64,000 nt of DNA from Pseudomonas defluvii (GCF_001695625.1 NZ_MBPN01000009.1:1-64000), one strand, 5' to 3'; shown: positions 20,383 to 30,894, counted from the first letter of the stretch. The notes: generated from the letters alone by a model not told the origin. Translations and numbers: made by a program.

Positions 20383-20688
20383 GCCAAGTCCTTTTGCCGG
20401 GGGAGCTGCGAAGGGCGGCAGTCTAACCAAGTGCCGCCAGATTTTCCCCTTGGAGGCACCGCTGACGCACCAACCCGCTATAGCGCCATTCCTTCCCGCG
20501 GCCAGCCGTGTAGAATCGGCCTATTCATCGCCAGTCATCCCCGGCGGGTTTATGAGCTCTGGCCGAGCGCACGGCGATCCCGCGGCGTTCTCGGCTTCAT
20601 CCGCACCAGCGGCCACCTGCCTTCGGTGCAAAGGACAAGAGACGCTCACTCCCCTTTTTGTTACCTGTTTAGCCGCCAGGAGTGCTCC
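20383..20688. other. Intergenic region with ilvD leader
   Basis: These 306 bases separate the divergent DUF4153 gene and ilvD. A -10-like TGTAGAAT occurs at about 20509-20516, reading toward ilvD, giving a leader of roughly 170 bases. No good -35 match, clear riboswitch or attenuator peptide was found. Reading frames continuing ilvD upstream exist here but lack family similarity. Confidence 0.5.
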
Positions 20689-22530
20689 ATGCCAGATTAC
20701 CGCTCGAAAACGTCCACCCACGGCCGCAACATGGCCGGCGCACGCGCCCTGTGGCGCGCCACGGGTATGAAAGACGACGATTTCAAGAAACCGATCATCG
20801 CCATTGCCAACTCGTTCACCCAGTTCGTACCGGGCCACGTCCACCTCAAGGACCTCGGTCAACTGGTCGCCCGTGAGATTGAACGCGCCGGTGGCGTGGC
20901 CAAGGAATTCAACACCATCGCGGTCGATGATGGCATCGCCATGGGCCATGACGGCATGCTCTACTCGCTGCCAAGCCGCGAGATCATTGCCGACTCGGTC
21001 GAGTACATGGTCAACGCCCATTGCGCCGACGCCATTGTCTGCATCTCCAACTGCGACAAGATCACCCCCGGCATGCTGATGGCCGCCCTGCGCCTGAACA
21101 TCCCGGTGATCTTCGTTTCTGGCGGCCCGATGGAAGCCGGCAAGACCAAGCTGGCCAGCCACGGCCTGGACCTGGTCGACGCCATGGTCATCGCAGCCGA
21201 CTCCTCGGCCTCCGATGAAAAGGTCGCCGAGTATGAGCGCAGCGCCTGCCCGACCTGCGGTTCCTGCTCCGGCATGTTCACCGCCAACTCGATGAACTGC
21301 CTGACCGAGGCCCTGGGCCTGGCCCTGCCGGGCAACGGCTCGACCCTGGCCACCCACAGCGACCGCGAACAACTGTTCTTGCAGGCTGGCCGGACCATCG
21401 TCGAGCTGTGCAAGCGTTACTACGGCGAGAACGATCAGAGCGTTCTGCCGCGCAATATTGCCAGCTTCAAGGCGTTCGAGAACGCCATGACCCTGGACAT
21501 CGCCATGGGTGGGTCGACCAACACCATCCTGCACCTGCTGGCCGCGGCTCAGGAAGCCGAAATCGACTTCGACCTGCGCGACATCGATCGCCTGTCGCGC
21601 AAAGTGCCGCAGTTGTGCAAAGTGGCGCCGAACATCCAGAAGTACCACATGGAAGATGTGCACCGCGCCGGTGGCATCATCAGCATCCTCGGTGAACTGG
21701 CCCGTGGTGGCCTGTTGCATACCGACCTGCCGACCGTACACAGCAAGACCATGGCCGATGCCATCGCCAAGTGGGACATCACCCAGAGCGATGACCCCGA
21801 GGTGCATACCTTCTTCCGCGCGGGCCCGGCCGGTATTCCGACCCAGACCGCCTTCAGCCAGTCGACCCGTTGGGAAACCCTCGACGCCGACCGTGAAAAC
21901 GGCTGCATTCGCAGCGTTGAGCACGCCTACTCGCAAGAAGGCGGCCTGGCTGTGCTTTACGGCAACATCGCCCTGGACGGCTGCGTGGTGAAAACTGCCG
22001 GCGTCGATGAGTCGATCCACGTGTTCGAAGGCAACGCGAAGATCTTCGAAAGCCAGGACAGCGCGGTACGCGGCATCCTCGCGGACGAAGTGAAGGAAGG
22101 TGACATCGTCATCATCCGTTACGAAGGTCCGAAAGGCGGCCCGGGCATGCAAGAGATGCTCTACCCGACCTCGTACCTGAAGTCCAAAGGCCTGGGCAAG
22201 GCTTGCGCGCTGCTGACCGACGGTCGTTTCTCTGGCGGTACCTCGGGCCTGTCGATTGGCCATGCTTCGCCAGAAGCGGCAGCCGGTGGTGCAATTGGCC
22301 TGGTACGTGATGGCGACAAAGTGCTGATCGACATCCCGAACCGCTCGATCAACCTGCTGGTGGACGACGCCGAACTGGCTGCACGCCGGGTTGAGCAGGA
22401 CAAGAAAGGCTGGAAACCGGTTGAAGTGCGCCCACGTAAAGTGACCACTGCGCTGAAAGCCTACGCCCTGCTGGCCACCAGCGCCGACAAGGGTGCGGTA
22501 CGCAACAAGGCCCTGCTCGACGGGCTGTAA
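20689..22530 (+). CDS. ilvD: Dihydroxy-acid dehydratase
   Basis: This is a 613-residue enzyme of branched-chain amino acid synthesis (2,3-dihydroxy-isovalerate to 2-ketoisovalerate and the isoleucine equivalent). Iron-sulfur ligands are visible in [10 protein letters not shown] and [11 protein letters not shown]. The C-terminal signature [17 protein letters not shown] is present. The start at 20689 has CAGGAG six bases upstream; earlier in-frame starts add non-homologous sequence. Length matches E. coli IlvD (616). A strong terminator follows. Confidence 0.98.
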   Translation: MPDYRSKTSTHGRNMAGARALWRATGMKDDDFKKPIIAIANSFTQFVPGHVHLKDLGQLVAREIERAGGVAKEFNTIAVDDGIAMGHDGMLYSLPSREIIADSVEYMVNAHCADAIVCISNCDKITPGMLMAALRLNIPVIFVSGGPMEAGKTKLASHGLDLVDAMVIAADSSASDEKVAEYERSACPTCGSCSGMFTANSMNCLTEALGLALPGNGSTLATHSDREQLFLQAGRTIVELCKRYYGENDQSVLPRNIASFKAFENAMTLDIAMGGSTNTILHLLAAAQEAEIDFDLRDIDRLSRKVPQLCKVAPNIQKYHMEDVHRAGGIISILGELARGGLLHTDLPTVHSKTMADAIAKWDITQSDDPEVHTFFRAGPAGIPTQTAFSQSTRWETLDADRENGCIRSVEHAYSQEGGLAVLYGNIALDGCVVKTAGVDESIHVFEGNAKIFESQDSAVRGILADEVKEGDIVIIRYEGPKGGPGMQEMLYPTSYLKSKGLGKACALLTDGRFSGGTSGLSIGHASPEAAAGGAIGLVRDGDKVLIDIPNRSINLLVDDAELAARRVEQDKKGWKPVEVRPRKVTTALKAYALLATSADKGAVRNKALLDGL

Positions 22531-22555
22531 GGCGCTGCGCCAAGCCCTACAAACA

Positions 22556-22590
22556 AAGCCCCTGACCGAAAGGCCAGGGGCTTTTGTTTT
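22556..22590 (+). terminator. Rho-independent terminator after ilvD
   Basis: The stem AAAGCCCCTG / CAGGGGCTTTT is followed by TGTTTTT, a classic intrinsic terminator 26 bases after the ilvD stop. Confidence 0.88.
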
Positions 22591-22679
22591 TCAGGCGTTT
22601 GCTCAATAGGGCGACCTGTACTGCATGGCCTTGTTCACATCGTGTGGCAACTGGCTTGCCCGTGATACAGGGCAGCGGC

Positions 22680-23402
22680 TTACTGATTCCAGGGCGCCGC
22701 ACGTCGGCTGTCGAGCAAGCTCAGGTAACTGCTGCCGCCCAACTGGCGCATTTGCTGGCGTATCCAGCTGGCACGTCGCGCGACGTAGCTGCTGGGGTGG
22801 CTGGCGCTCCATTTGCGTGGGCTGGGCAGCACGGCAGCGAGCAGGCTGGCCTGTTGCTGGGACAGGTTACGGGCGTTGACACCGAAGTGGTGTCGGGCGG
22901 CGGCCTGTGCGCCAAACACCCCGTCATCCCATTCAGCGCTGTTGAGGTACACCTCAAGGATGCGCTCTTTCGACCAAAACACTTCGATCAGCGCCGTGAA
23001 CCAGGCTTCCAGCCCCTTGCGCAACCAGCTACGCCCCGACCAGAGAAACAGGTTCTTCGCCACCTGCTGGCTCAGCGTACTGGCCCCGCGGATGCTGCCA
23101 CCACGTTCGTTGTGGGCCAGCGCGGCCTGGATTGCCGTGAAATCGAAGCCCCAATGCTCAGGGAATTTCTGGTCTTCTCCGGCGATCACCGCCACTTTCA
23201 GATCGTCAGAGATCTGTTCCCAGGGTTGCCAGTCGCGCTGCAGGTCTATCGGTTGGCCGTTGAACCAGGAGGCAACCTTGCGCTCGACCATCAGTGCAGT
23301 GCCCGGTGGCGGCACCCAGCGAAAGAGCAGCACCAGCAGGGCACTGCCGGCCGCGAACCAGAGCAGGGCACGAGTGAGGCGACGCAGTAGGGATGACAGC
23401 AT
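22680..23402 (-). CDS. mtgA: Monofunctional peptidoglycan glycosyltransferase
   Basis: This is a 240-residue GT51 enzyme that polymerises lipid II into glycan strands at the inner membrane. One N-terminal transmembrane segment (about residues 10-27) is followed by the GT51 motifs: E-D-Q-K-F-P-E-H-W-G-F (catalytic glutamate), G-G-S-I-R-G-A-S-T-L-S-Q-Q-V-A-K-N-L-F, and R-K-G-L-E-A-W-F-T. No transpeptidase domain is present, as expected. The frame stays open upstream, but the family N-terminus starts at the ATG at 23402; its ribosome site is weak. Confidence 0.94.
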   Translation of the reverse strand: MLSSLLRRLTRALLWFAAGSALLVLLFRWVPPPGTALMVERKVASWFNGQPIDLQRDWQPWEQISDDLKVAVIAGEDQKFPEHWGFDFTAIQAALAHNERGGSIRGASTLSQQVAKNLFLWSGRSWLRKGLEAWFTALIEVFWSKERILEVYLNSAEWDDGVFGAQAAARHHFGVNARNLSQQQASLLAAVLPSPRKWSASHPSSYVARRASWIRQQMRQLGGSSYLSLLDSRRAAPWNQ

Positions 23403-23486
23403 AGGAGAGATGGCTTGGCCGAACCGATGGAGCGGGCCATTATACAGACCCTCTGCCTCGCCATGGTCCTGACTGGGAGTTGTCTT

Positions 23487-23858
23487 ATGCTTCGTAGTTT
23501 CTTGTTGCTCGCTGCCTTTTTCGGTTTTACCGGTGTCGCCCTTGGCGCCTTTGCCGCGCACGGCCTGAAAGCACGCTTGAGCAGTGAGTACCTGGCGATC
23601 TTTCAAACCGGGGTCACGTATCAACTGATTCACACCCTGGCCCTGCTGGCGGTAGCGTTGCTTGCCACGCAGCTCCCCGGGCGCCTGGTGGGCTGGGCCG
23701 GCGGCCTGTTCAGCCTGGGTATCGTGCTGTTCTCTGGCAGCCTGTACCTGCTGACACTCACCGGCGTCGGCAAGTTGGGCATCATCACGCCACTGGGCGG
23801 TGTGGCGTTCCTCGCGGGCTGGTTGTGCCTGGGGCTTGCCGCCTGGCGCCTGAGTTGA
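23487..23858 (+). CDS. ygdD: DUF423 (YgdD-type) small membrane protein
   Basis: This is a 123-residue protein with four predicted transmembrane helices. It carries the DUF423 hallmark G-A-F-A-A-H-G-L-K and the following Q-T-G-V-T-Y-Q-L-I-H-T-L-A-L-L. Its role is unknown. GGGAG at 23475-23479 supports the start at 23487. It is divergent from mtgA. Confidence 0.9.
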   Translation: MLRSFLLLAAFFGFTGVALGAFAAHGLKARLSSEYLAIFQTGVTYQLIHTLALLAVALLATQLPGRLVGWAGGLFSLGIVLFSGSLYLLTLTGVGKLGIITPLGGVAFLAGWLCLGLAAWRLS

Positions 23859-23898
23859 CTGATCGGTCGAAAACCGGGACGAATGGCGCTGCTTTGCC

Positions 23899-23928
23899 TT
23901 GGTCATCCGCGTGGATCGGGGCTAGAAT
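23899..23928 (+). promoter_or_regulatory. Candidate sigma-70 promoter for thiS-thiG
   Basis: TTGGTC at 23899-23904 and TAGAAT at 23923-23928 are separated by 18 bases. The -10 element lies 33 bases before the thiS start, in a short gap with no other purpose. No thiamine-pyrophosphate riboswitch is visible between promoter and gene; the leader is too short for one. Confidence 0.45.
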
Positions 23929-23961
23929 GCTGGCCCCCTGAAAATAATGGCTGCCGTCCGC

Positions 23962-24162
23962 ATGCGCATTCAATTGAACGGTGAACCCTATGAGCTGCCT
24001 GACGGTACGACCGTCGAGGCATTGTTGACCCGGCTGGAGTTGGTCGGCCGCCGGATTGCAGTGGAACTCAACCTGGATATCGTGCCGCGCAGTCAGCACG
24101 CCGCCACCGCCCTGCGCGAAGGCGATCAGGTCGAAGTCGTCCACGCCATTGGTGGCGGCTAG
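23962..24162 (+). CDS. thiS: Sulfur carrier protein ThiS
   Basis: This is a 66-residue ubiquitin-like protein that carries thiocarboxylate sulfur for thiazole formation. It begins M-R-I-Q-L-N-G-E and ends in the required V-V-H-A-I-G-G-G tail, whose terminal glycine is adenylated and thiolated. An in-frame ATG at 23947 would add five residues; neither start has a strong ribosome site, and 23962 gives the standard length. thiG follows after 50 bases. Confidence 0.94.
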   Translation: MRIQLNGEPYELPDGTTVEALLTRLELVGRRIAVELNLDIVPRSQHAATALREGDQVEVVHAIGGG

Positions 24163-24212
24163 GCCGCCCCGCGATTCACCTGCAAGCCCCTCAACCCCCA
24201 AGAGGATTTCCG

Positions 24213-25007
24213 ATGAGCAATGTTCGTAGCGACAAGCCTTTCACCCTGGCTGGCCGTACCTTCCAGTCGCGCCTGCTGGTGGGTACCGGCAAGTACCGTG
24301 ACATGGAAGAAACCCGTCTGGCCATCGAGGCCTCGGGGGCTGAGATCGTCACCGTCGCCGTGCGCCGTACCAACATCGGCCAGAACCCGGGCGAGCCGAA
24401 CCTGCTCGACGTGCTGCCGCCAGACCGCTACACCATCCTGCCGAACACCGCCGGTTGCTATGACGCCGTCGAAGCCGTGCGTACCTGCCGCCTGGCCCGC
24501 GAACTGCTCGATGGGCACAACCTGGTGAAGCTGGAAGTACTGGCGGACCAGAAGACCCTGTTCCCCAATGTGATCGAAACCCTGAAGGCCGCCGAAGTGC
24601 TGGTCAAGGACGGTTTCGACGTGATGGTGTACACCAGCGATGATCCGATCATCGCCCGGCAACTGGCCGAAGCTGGCTGCATTGCCGTGATGCCGCTGGC
24701 GGGCCTGATCGGCACCGGCCTGGGTATCTGCAACCCGTACAACCTGCAAATCATCCTGGAAGAAGCCAAGGTGCCTGTGCTGGTCGATGCCGGTGTCGGT
24801 ACCGCGTCGGACGCGACCATTGCCATGGAGCTGGGTTGCGAGGCCGTGCTGATGAACTCGGCGATTGCCCATGCTCAGCAGCCGATCATGATGGCCGAGG
24901 CCATGAAACATGCAATCGTTGCCGGCCGCCTGGCGTACCTGGCCGGTCGTATGCCGAAAAAACTCTATGCCAGCGCCTCGTCGCCGCTGGATGGTCTGAT
25001 CAAGTAA
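24213..25007 (+). CDS. thiG: Thiazole synthase
   Basis: This is a 264-residue TIM-barrel enzyme that condenses deoxyxylulose 5-phosphate, dehydroglycine and ThiS sulfur into the thiazole phosphate of thiamine. Typical segments are L-L-V-G-T-G-K-Y at the N-terminus, N-L-V-K-L-E-V-L (Schiff-base lysine), and [11 protein letters not shown] near the phosphate site. AGAGG lies just upstream of the ATG. It is co-oriented with thiS and trmB. Confidence 0.97.
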   Translation: MSNVRSDKPFTLAGRTFQSRLLVGTGKYRDMEETRLAIEASGAEIVTVAVRRTNIGQNPGEPNLLDVLPPDRYTILPNTAGCYDAVEAVRTCRLARELLDGHNLVKLEVLADQKTLFPNVIETLKAAEVLVKDGFDVMVYTSDDPIIARQLAEAGCIAVMPLAGLIGTGLGICNPYNLQIILEEAKVPVLVDAGVGTASDATIAMELGCEAVLMNSAIAHAQQPIMMAEAMKHAIVAGRLAYLAGRMPKKLYASASSPLDGLIK

Positions 25008-25016
25008 GAGCCCCCG

Positions 25017-25739
25017 ATGACTGAATCGCAACAACCGCCGATCTCTACTGAAGGCGAAGAGCGTCAACACCGCCGCATCAAGAGTTTTGTGATGCGTGCC
25101 GGCCGCATGACTGAAGGCCAGCAGCGTGGCCTGGACCAGGGCGCGCCGCTGTTTGTCCTGCCGCTGAGCGACAGCCCGGTGGATTTCGACCAGGTTTTCG
25201 GTCGCGCCGCTCCGCGCACGCTGGAGATTGGTTTCGGCATGGGCCATTCCCTGCTGGAAATGGCCGCTGCTGCGCCTGAACAGGACTTCATCGGTGTCGA
25301 AGTGCACCGGCCGGGTGTCGGTGCGCTGCTCAATGGCGTGCTGACCCAGGGCCTGAAGAACCTGCGGGTGTATGACTGCGATGCCATCGAAGTGCTGAAC
25401 AAGTGCGTGGCCGACAACAGCCTTGATCGCTTGTTGCTGTTCTTCCCGGACCCTTGGCACAAGAGCCGTCACCACAAGCGGCGCATTGTTCAGCCGGCAT
25501 TCGCCGAACTGGTACGCAGCAAGCTGAAGGTCGGTGGTGTGCTGCACATGGCCACGGACTGGGAGCCCTATGCCGAGTACATGCTGGAAGTCATGAACGT
25601 TGCACCGGGTTACCGCAACCTGGCAGCAGACGGCAAATGCGTACCGCGTCCTGAAGAGCGCCCGGTTACCAAGTTCGAGCGTCGCGGTGAGCGGCTCGGG
25701 CATGGCGTCTGGGACTTGAAGTTCGAGAAGCTGGCGTAA
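25017..25739 (+). CDS. trmB: tRNA (guanine(46)-N(7))-methyltransferase
   Basis: This is a 240-residue SAM-dependent tRNA methyltransferase that modifies G46 in the variable loop. Motifs seen are [10 protein letters not shown] (SAM binding), [22 protein letters not shown] (family signature), and T-K-F-E-R-R-G near the C-terminus. It follows thiG by nine bases and is probably in the same transcript. Confidence 0.96.
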   Translation: MTESQQPPISTEGEERQHRRIKSFVMRAGRMTEGQQRGLDQGAPLFVLPLSDSPVDFDQVFGRAAPRTLEIGFGMGHSLLEMAAAAPEQDFIGVEVHRPGVGALLNGVLTQGLKNLRVYDCDAIEVLNKCVADNSLDRLLLFFPDPWHKSRHHKRRIVQPAFAELVRSKLKVGGVLHMATDWEPYAEYMLEVMNVAPGYRNLAADGKCVPRPEERPVTKFERRGERLGHGVWDLKFEKLA

Positions 25740-25749
25740 GCCTCTGCGC

Positions 25750-25768
25750 GAGCCGGCACTGCCGGCTC
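25750..25768. terminator. Hairpin between convergent trmB and DUF3392 genes
   Basis: The short inverted repeat GAGCCGGC / GCCGGCTC with a three-base loop lies between the trmB stop and the stop of the DUF3392 gene. It is symmetrical, so it could act on both strands, but no T-run is present. Confidence 0.55.
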
Positions 25769-25775
25769 CTGCAGG

Positions 25776-26099
25776 TCAGCGGCGGTCGGCGACAACGCCG
25801 ATCAGCACCAGTACCACCAGCAGTACCGGTGCCAGGGCATAGTTGTTGAACTGGCTCAGGCCGCGCACCACCCAGGGTGTGGCATAGATCAGCGCTGCAC
25901 CACTGCCGATCAGGCACAGCAGGGCCATGAACGGGACGCGCAAGGCGCCCGCCAGATTGCCGATCCGTTGTTCGATCCAGCCCTTGATATCCGTGCCGAA
26001 CAGCACCAGCAGGCAGCCGACCAGCGCCAAGGAAATCTCCGACAGGTTACTGCGGCTCCAGCGGGAAACGGTTGAGAGCAGGTCGAGTACCAAGTCCAT
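25776..26099 (-). CDS. DUF3392 small membrane protein
   Basis: This is a 107-residue protein with three hydrophobic segments (about 20-36, 55-75 and 85-103). It starts M-D-L-V-L-D-L-L and ends with arginines. It resembles the DUF3392 family of uncharacterised gammaproteobacterial membrane proteins. AAGGA six bases before the ATG at 26099 fixes the start. It follows hemW by nine bases and is likely the last gene of the metX-metW-rdgB-hemW block. Confidence 0.78.
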   Translation of the reverse strand: MDLVLDLLSTVSRWSRSNLSEISLALVGCLLVLFGTDIKGWIEQRIGNLAGALRVPFMALLCLIGSGAALIYATPWVVRGLSQFNNYALAPVLLVVLVLIGVVADRR

Positions 26100-26108
26100 T
26101 CGCAATCC

Positions 26109-27323
26109 TTAGGTCAAGAAATACTGCAGCAGGTCGTTGAGGAACAACTGGCCGCGTGGCGTGGCTACCAGTCGCGTCGGTTCGACCTGCAAAAGTCCCT
26201 TTTGTTCGGCTTCGCGACGTGCCGCCGCCAACTGTTCCATCGGCAGCCCGGTACGCTGGCTGAACAGCTCCGCGTCCACCCCTTGAGTCAGGCGCAGGGC
26301 GTTCATCAGGAACTCGAACGGCAGCTCGTCTACGGGCAACAGCTTTTCACCCGCCTTGAAGGCTTTGGCCGGGTTCAGGTAGTCCTTGGGCAGGCGAGTC
26401 TTCCAGGTGCGCACGATGCGCCCGTCCGGGTGGCTGAGCTTGCCATGGGCGCCCGCGCCAATACCGATGAAGTCGCCGAAACTCCAGTAGTTCAGGTTGT
26501 GCCGCGCAGCACGCCCGGGTTGGGCGTAGGCGGACACTTCGTACTGGGCGTAGCCATGCTCGGCAAGCAGGGCCTGGCCGGCTTCCTGGATGTCCCAGAG
26601 GATGTCGTCTTCGGGCAGCACCGGTGGCTGGTTCCAGAACACCGTGTTCGGCTCCAGGGTCAGCTGGTACCAGGACAGGTGGGTCGGGCCCATGGCGATG
26701 GCTTGGCGCAGGTCGCTCAGGGCGTCATCCAGGGACTGATCGGGCAAACCGTGCATCAGGTCCAGGTTGAAGTTGTCGAACCCGGCCCGTCGTGCCATGT
26801 CGGCCGCACGCACGGCTTCTTCACCGTTGTGGATACGCCCCAGGGCTTCGAGCTTGGCCTGTTGGAAGCTCTGGATGCCGATCGACAGGCGGTTGATGCC
26901 CAGTTGCCGGTAGGCGGTGAACTTCTCCTGCTCGAACGTTCCGGGGTTGGCCTCCAGGGTGATTTCAATGTCACTGGCGAACGGGATGCGCTGTTCGACA
27001 CCGGCCAGCAACCGGCCCAGTGCTTGTGCGCTGAACAGGCTAGGGGTGCCACCACCGAAGAAGATCGAACTCAGCGGCCGGCCATAGACGGCAGGCAACT
27101 CCTGCTCAAGGTCGGCCAGGAGTGCGTCGACATAGGCCTCTTCCGGCAGCTCGGCACTGGCCGCATGAGAGTTGAAGTCGCAGTACGGGCATTTGCGCAC
27201 GCACCAGGGGATGTGGATATACAGCGCAAGGGGTGGCAGCTGTGGCAGCGCCAGCCGAGGTGCCTGGGAGCTGAAGCCAGCCTCGCTCAGGTGCAGAGGC
27301 TGTGCTGGTGAATGCTCGGTCAT
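26109..27323 (-). CDS. hemW: Radical SAM heme chaperone HemW
   Basis: This is a 404-residue radical SAM protein. The cluster-binding motif C-V-R-K-C-P-Y-C lies at residues 41-48 (C41, C45, C48). G-G-G-T-P-S and G-I-Q-S-F motifs follow, and a HemN-type C-terminal domain is present. It lacks the longer N-terminus and extra cysteine of true oxygen-independent coproporphyrinogen oxidase (HemN), so the heme-chaperone assignment is favoured. Its start overlaps the end of rdgB. Confidence 0.92.
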   Translation of the reverse strand: MTEHSPAQPLHLSEAGFSSQAPRLALPQLPPLALYIHIPWCVRKCPYCDFNSHAASAELPEEAYVDALLADLEQELPAVYGRPLSSIFFGGGTPSLFSAQALGRLLAGVEQRIPFASDIEITLEANPGTFEQEKFTAYRQLGINRLSIGIQSFQQAKLEALGRIHNGEEAVRAADMARRAGFDNFNLDLMHGLPDQSLDDALSDLRQAIAMGPTHLSWYQLTLEPNTVFWNQPPVLPEDDILWDIQEAGQALLAEHGYAQYEVSAYAQPGRAARHNLNYWSFGDFIGIGAGAHGKLSHPDGRIVRTWKTRLPKDYLNPAKAFKAGEKLLPVDELPFEFLMNALRLTQGVDAELFSQRTGLPMEQLAAARREAEQKGLLQVEPTRLVATPRGQLFLNDLLQYFLT

Positions 27324-27916
27324 GCCAAGCCCAGGCGCTGTCGCAGCAGGCTCATGGCGCGAGCACGGTGGCTCAGCTGATTTTTCTCGATCGGGTTCAG
27401 CTCGGCGCTCGAGCAGTTGCGTTCCGGCACCCAGAACAGCGGATCATAACCAAAGCCGTTGGCACCGCTGGCTTCGGTCAGGATGCGACCGTGCCAGAGA
27501 CCTTCGCAGAGAATGGGTAGCGGATCGTCAGCGTGCCGTACCAGTGCCAGCACGCAAACGAACTGGGCCGTGCGCTGGTCGTGCGGAACGTCCTTGAGAA
27601 CGTCGAGCAGCTTGGCGTTATTGGCTGCGTCGCCCTGGCCATCGGCGTAGCGTGCCGAGTAGATGCCTGGGGCGCCACCGAGGGCGTCCACGGCCAGCCC
27701 TGAATCGTCGGCCAACGCCGGCAACCCGGAAATACGCGCCGCATTACGGGCCTTGAGGATGGCATTCTCAACGAACGACAGGCCGGTTTCCTCGGGCTCT
27801 ACGCTACTGAATTCACCGATTGAACGCAGTTGAACCGAGTCGCCGAGCATGGCCTGGAGTTCTTTCAGTTTGCCGGCGTTATGGCTGGCCAATACGAGCT
27901 GTGGAAAAGTCATCAT
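27320..27916 (-). CDS. rdgB: XTP/dITP pyrophosphatase (RdgB/HAM1)
   Basis: This is a 198-residue house-cleaning enzyme that hydrolyses non-canonical purine triphosphates (XTP, dITP). The N-terminal motif [10 protein letters not shown] binds the triphosphate. [21 protein letters not shown] and F-G-Y-D-P-L-F are family signatures, and the protein ends near S-H-R-A-R-A. The ATG forms an ATGA overlap with the stop of the upstream DUF4426 gene. Confidence 0.95.
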   Translation of the reverse strand: MMTFPQLVLASHNAGKLKELQAMLGDSVQLRSIGEFSSVEPEETGLSFVENAILKARNAARISGLPALADDSGLAVDALGGAPGIYSARYADGQGDAANNAKLLDVLKDVPHDQRTAQFVCVLALVRHADDPLPILCEGLWHGRILTEASGANGFGYDPLFWVPERNCSSAELNPIEKNQLSHRARAMSLLRQRLGLA

Positions 27917-28347
27917 TCGCCTGGGAATACTTCCTGGTTAAAGCTGAAACTGTTGGTTTTGCCAGCGGCACCGACAGTGACCGTGAAGGTATAGGTTTCT
28001 GGCTGCTGCACCGGGAACTGGGCAATGTAGTACGTCGCGCCCTGATCATTGATCTGCTTGAAGGTCAGGTCGGTCTTGCGGCTGGTCAGGTCACTGACCG
28101 TGCCGCTGACCGAGGCGGCGCTGGGCTTGCCGTCCTTGAGAACGGTGATGTTCAGCACGCCCTGGTTCTTGCTGCGTACAAGGCCAGCAGCCTGGGCCGT
28201 CGCCGGTTGCAGGAAGCCGGAGTTGAAGACGCTGTAGTGAACGGTCACATCACCGAAGACTTCCTTGCGCTCGGGCTTGGCGGCATCGGCAGCCAGGACC
28301 GGGATGGCCAGGCACAGGCTGCATAGAAACAGGACTAGACGGCGCAT
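27913..28347 (-). CDS. DUF4426 periplasmic protein
   Basis: This is a 144-residue secreted protein with a clean signal peptide (hydrophobic residues 4-18, cleavage near V-L-A-A). The rest is predicted beta-rich, containing [14 protein letters not shown] and ending F-N-Q-E-V-F. It matches the DUF4426 family that habitually lies between metW and rdgB in pseudomonads. The role is unknown. Overlap with rdgB implies translation from one mRNA. Confidence 0.85.
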   Translation of the reverse strand: MRRLVLFLCSLCLAIPVLAADAAKPERKEVFGDVTVHYSVFNSGFLQPATAQAAGLVRSKNQGVLNITVLKDGKPSAASVSGTVSDLTSRKTDLTFKQINDQGATYYIAQFPVQQPETYTFTVTVGAAGKTNSFSFNQEVFPGE

Positions 28348-28373
28348 GATCGTACTCCTCGAAAAGGGCGGGG

Positions 28374-28994
28374 TTAAACCGCGACCTGATGTTCCTGCAG
28401 GCCCGGGCTGTTGACACGGTAAATGCCGATCTCACCTAGTAGATTAGGCCAAAGCTTGCTTGCCCACCCGTGGCGGTGCAAGTGGTCTACTGCCAGGCGG
28501 TCGAGTACTTGTGCCCGGCGCTCGCGGCACAGCGCCTCGAAGTCTTCAAAGGTGCAGAAGTGGATGTTCGGCGTGTTGTACCAGGTATACGGCATGAAGT
28601 CCGACACCGGCATGCGACCTTTGGTCGCCAGGTACCAGCGGCAGCGCCAATGACCGAAGTTGGGGAAGGTGATGATGCACTGGCGACCGACCCGCAGCAT
28701 TTCGTCGAGAATCCGGTCCGGGTATTCGACAGCCTGCAGGGCCTGGGTCATGACCACGACATCGAAGCTGTTGCTGGCAAAGTTGCCCAGGCCCTTGTCG
28801 AGGTCCTGTTCGATGACGTTGACACCCTTGGCCACGCACTCGGCGATGTTGTCGGGGTCGATTTCCAGGCCGTAGCCGGTTACCTGTTTGTTGGCGCGCA
28901 GCGAAGCCAGTAGCTCGCCATTACCGCAGCCAAGGTCGAGTACCCGGCTGCCAGCGGGGATCCAGTCTTGGATGATTTCCAGATCGGCTCTCAT
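28374..28994 (-). CDS. metW: Methionine biosynthesis protein MetW
   Basis: This is a 206-residue methyltransferase-like protein. The SAM-type motif V-L-D-L-G-C-G-N-G-E-L-L lies at about residues 18-29. In pseudomonads MetW is encoded with MetX and is required for, or stimulates, homoserine acylation. GAGGA just before the ATG at 28994 sets the start; an upstream in-frame TTG is less likely. It starts seven bases after the end of metX, so co-translation is expected. Confidence 0.93.
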   Translation of the reverse strand: MRADLEIIQDWIPAGSRVLDLGCGNGELLASLRANKQVTGYGLEIDPDNIAECVAKGVNVIEQDLDKGLGNFASNSFDVVVMTQALQAVEYPDRILDEMLRVGRQCIITFPNFGHWRCRWYLATKGRMPVSDFMPYTWYNTPNIHFCTFEDFEALCRERRAQVLDRLAVDHLHRHGWASKLWPNLLGEIGIYRVNSPGLQEHQVAV

Positions 28995-29001
28995 GGGGTC
29001 C

Positions 29002-30141
29002 TCAGAGGGCAATGCGGTTCATGTAGCGGGAGAAGGCCTGCAGGTACCGTGGGATCGGGATCAGGAAGGCATCGTGGCCTTGTGGTGCATCGATCTCCAG
29101 GTAGCAGACGTTTTTCTTCGCGGCCATCAGTGCGTCGACGATCTCCCGCGAGCGGGCGGGCGAGAAGCGCCAGTCGGTGGTGAACGACATCACGCAGAAA
29201 TCGGCTTTGACGCCGGCCAGGGTCGCGGCCAGGTCACCCCCGTGGGCGGCGGCCGGGTCGTAGTAGTCCAGGGCCTTGGTCATCAACAGGTAGGTGTTGG
29301 CGTCGAAACGCCCCGAAAATTCTTCGCCCTGATAGCGCAGGTAGCTTTCAACCTGGAATTCCACGCTGTGGAAGTCGTAGTTGAGCTTGTCGCTTTTCAG
29401 TTCGCGGCCAAACTTCTCGCCCATCGAGTCATCGGACAGGTAGGTAATGTGCCCGACCATGCGCGCCAGCATCAGGCCGCGCTTGGGGATTACCCCGTGC
29501 TCCTGGAAGTAACCGCCGTGGAACTCCGGGTCGGACAGGATGGCCTGGCGCGCCACTTCGTTGAAGGCGATGTTCTGTGCCGAGAGTTTCGGTGCCGAAG
29601 CGATGGTCAGGCAGTGGCGTACCCGCTCGGGGTAACTGATGGTCCACTGCAGCGCCTGCATGCCGCCGAGGCTGCCGCCAACGACCGCCGCCCAGGTGCT
29701 GATGCCAAGCCGGTCGGCCAGGCGTGCCTGGCTGTGTACCCAGTCTTCCACGGTGAGCACCGGGAACTCGGCACCAAAAGGCTTGCCGGTCGCCGGGTTT
29801 ATGCTGCTTGGCCCGGTGGAACCGTTACAGCCGCCTAGGTTGTTCAGGCTGACGACGAAGAAACGGTTGGTGTCGATAGGTTTGCCGGGGCCGATGCAAC
29901 TGTCCCACCATCCGGGCTTGCGGTCGTCGGCGCTGTGGTAGCCCGCCGCGTGGTGGTGCCCCGACAGGGCATGACAGATCAGCACGGCGTTGCTCGCGCT
30001 GCTGTTGAGTGTGCCGTAGGTTTCGTACATCAGGTCGTAGGCGGCCAGCGAACGACCGCAGGCCAAGGCCAGGGGATCGCTGAAGTGCGCCAGTTGCGGT
30101 GTTACCAGACCGACCGAATCTTCGGGAAAGACAGTGGACAT
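29002..30141 (-). CDS. metXS: Homoserine O-acyltransferase (MetX, succinyl type likely)
   Basis: This is a 379-residue alpha/beta-hydrolase-fold acyltransferase that activates homoserine in methionine synthesis. The nucleophile elbow is G-G-S-L-G-G-M-Q, and the final catalytic pair lies in the C-terminal D-A-P-Q-G-H-D-A-F region. [13 protein letters not shown] is family-typical. Known Pseudomonas MetX enzymes use succinyl-CoA rather than acetyl-CoA, and the MetW partner supports that, but the acyl donor cannot be proved from this reading alone. Confidence 0.92.
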   Translation of the reverse strand: MSTVFPEDSVGLVTPQLAHFSDPLALACGRSLAAYDLMYETYGTLNSSASNAVLICHALSGHHHAAGYHSADDRKPGWWDSCIGPGKPIDTNRFFVVSLNNLGGCNGSTGPSSINPATGKPFGAEFPVLTVEDWVHSQARLADRLGISTWAAVVGGSLGGMQALQWTISYPERVRHCLTIASAPKLSAQNIAFNEVARQAILSDPEFHGGYFQEHGVIPKRGLMLARMVGHITYLSDDSMGEKFGRELKSDKLNYDFHSVEFQVESYLRYQGEEFSGRFDANTYLLMTKALDYYDPAAAHGGDLAATLAGVKADFCVMSFTTDWRFSPARSREIVDALMAAKKNVCYLEIDAPQGHDAFLIPIPRYLQAFSRYMNRIAL

Positions 30142-30217
30142 CGACCCTGCTCACGCTTAAATGAGGCGTAAGTCTAAAGACCGCTGGGGTGGGGGGCAAG
30201 CCGCGTGGTAGATGGCT

Positions 30218-30260
30218 GGCCTTGCCGACGAAGCCATGTGAATTCATCGTCGGCAAGGCC
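30218..30260. repeat. Inverted repeat between yggT and metX
   Basis: Fourteen-base arms (GGCCTTGCCGACGA / TCGTCGGCAAGGCC) match perfectly across a 15-base spacer. It lies after the yggT stop, in the direction of transcription, and before metX, so it could end the yggS-proC-yggT transcript. No T-run follows. The sequence also resembles the short palindromic repeats scattered through P. putida genomes. Confidence 0.55.
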
Positions 30261-30293
30261 GCCTCTGTGGGCGTGGTGTCGTCAGGCCTGAAA

Positions 30294-30884
30294 TCAGACC
30301 AGCAGGCGCAGGATCTCTGGCATTGCGGTCATGGCTGCCAGGTTGTTGATGACCAGCATGTCGATCAGTTTCAGCGCCATGAACGCCAGGATCGGCGAAA
30401 TATCCAGGCCGCCGAGGTTTGGCAGCAGGCGACGGAACGGGGCCAGGAACGGATCGCAGATCTGGTTGACCAGTTCGGCACCAGGGTTGTGGCTGCCCGG
30501 TGCGACCCAGGACAGGATCACGCTGACGATCAGGGCGAAGAAGAAGATCTTCAAGAACAGCGCGGTGACGCCAATGATCGACCAGATCAGCAACTGTACC
30601 GGGTTGCCGGTGGTGCCGTAGGCCAGCAACAAGGTCAGGCCCATCAGCAGCAGCTGCACGGCCAGTGCCAGCAGCAATGACGACATGTCCAGGCCGAACA
30701 GGCTGGGGATGATCCGGCGCAACGGTTTGAGCAGCGGCTGGGTGGCGCGTACGGCAAACTGGCTGAGCGGGTTGTAGAAGTCTGCGCGAACCAGCTGCAG
30801 GATGAAGCGCAGCATCACGACCAGCAGGAACAGGCTGCCGAGGGTCTGCAGAATGTAGATTGCAGCGGTGTTCAGTCCGATCAT
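30294..30884 (-). CDS. yggT: YggT-family membrane protein
   Basis: This is a 196-residue integral membrane protein made of two YggT repeats, each with the pattern of a hydrophobic helix followed by N-P-L-S-Q-F-A-V-R-A-T-Q-P-L (first) or N-Q-I-C-D-P-F-L-A-P-F-R-R (second). The molecular role is unsettled in bacteria. It sits ten bases downstream of proC in the common yggS-proC-yggT order. Confidence 0.92.
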   Translation of the reverse strand: MIGLNTAAIYILQTLGSLFLLVVMLRFILQLVRADFYNPLSQFAVRATQPLLKPLRRIIPSLFGLDMSSLLLALAVQLLLMGLTLLLAYGTTGNPVQLLIWSIIGVTALFLKIFFFALIVSVILSWVAPGSHNPGAELVNQICDPFLAPFRRLLPNLGGLDISPILAFMALKLIDMLVINNLAAMTAMPEILRLLV

Positions 30885-30894
30885 CTTCGGCTCC

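Noticed and set aside
23929..23961. Thiamine-pyrophosphate riboswitch before thiS
   Set aside because: Only about 30 bases lie between the candidate promoter and the start. A TPP aptamer needs roughly 80-100 bases with defined motifs, none of which are present.
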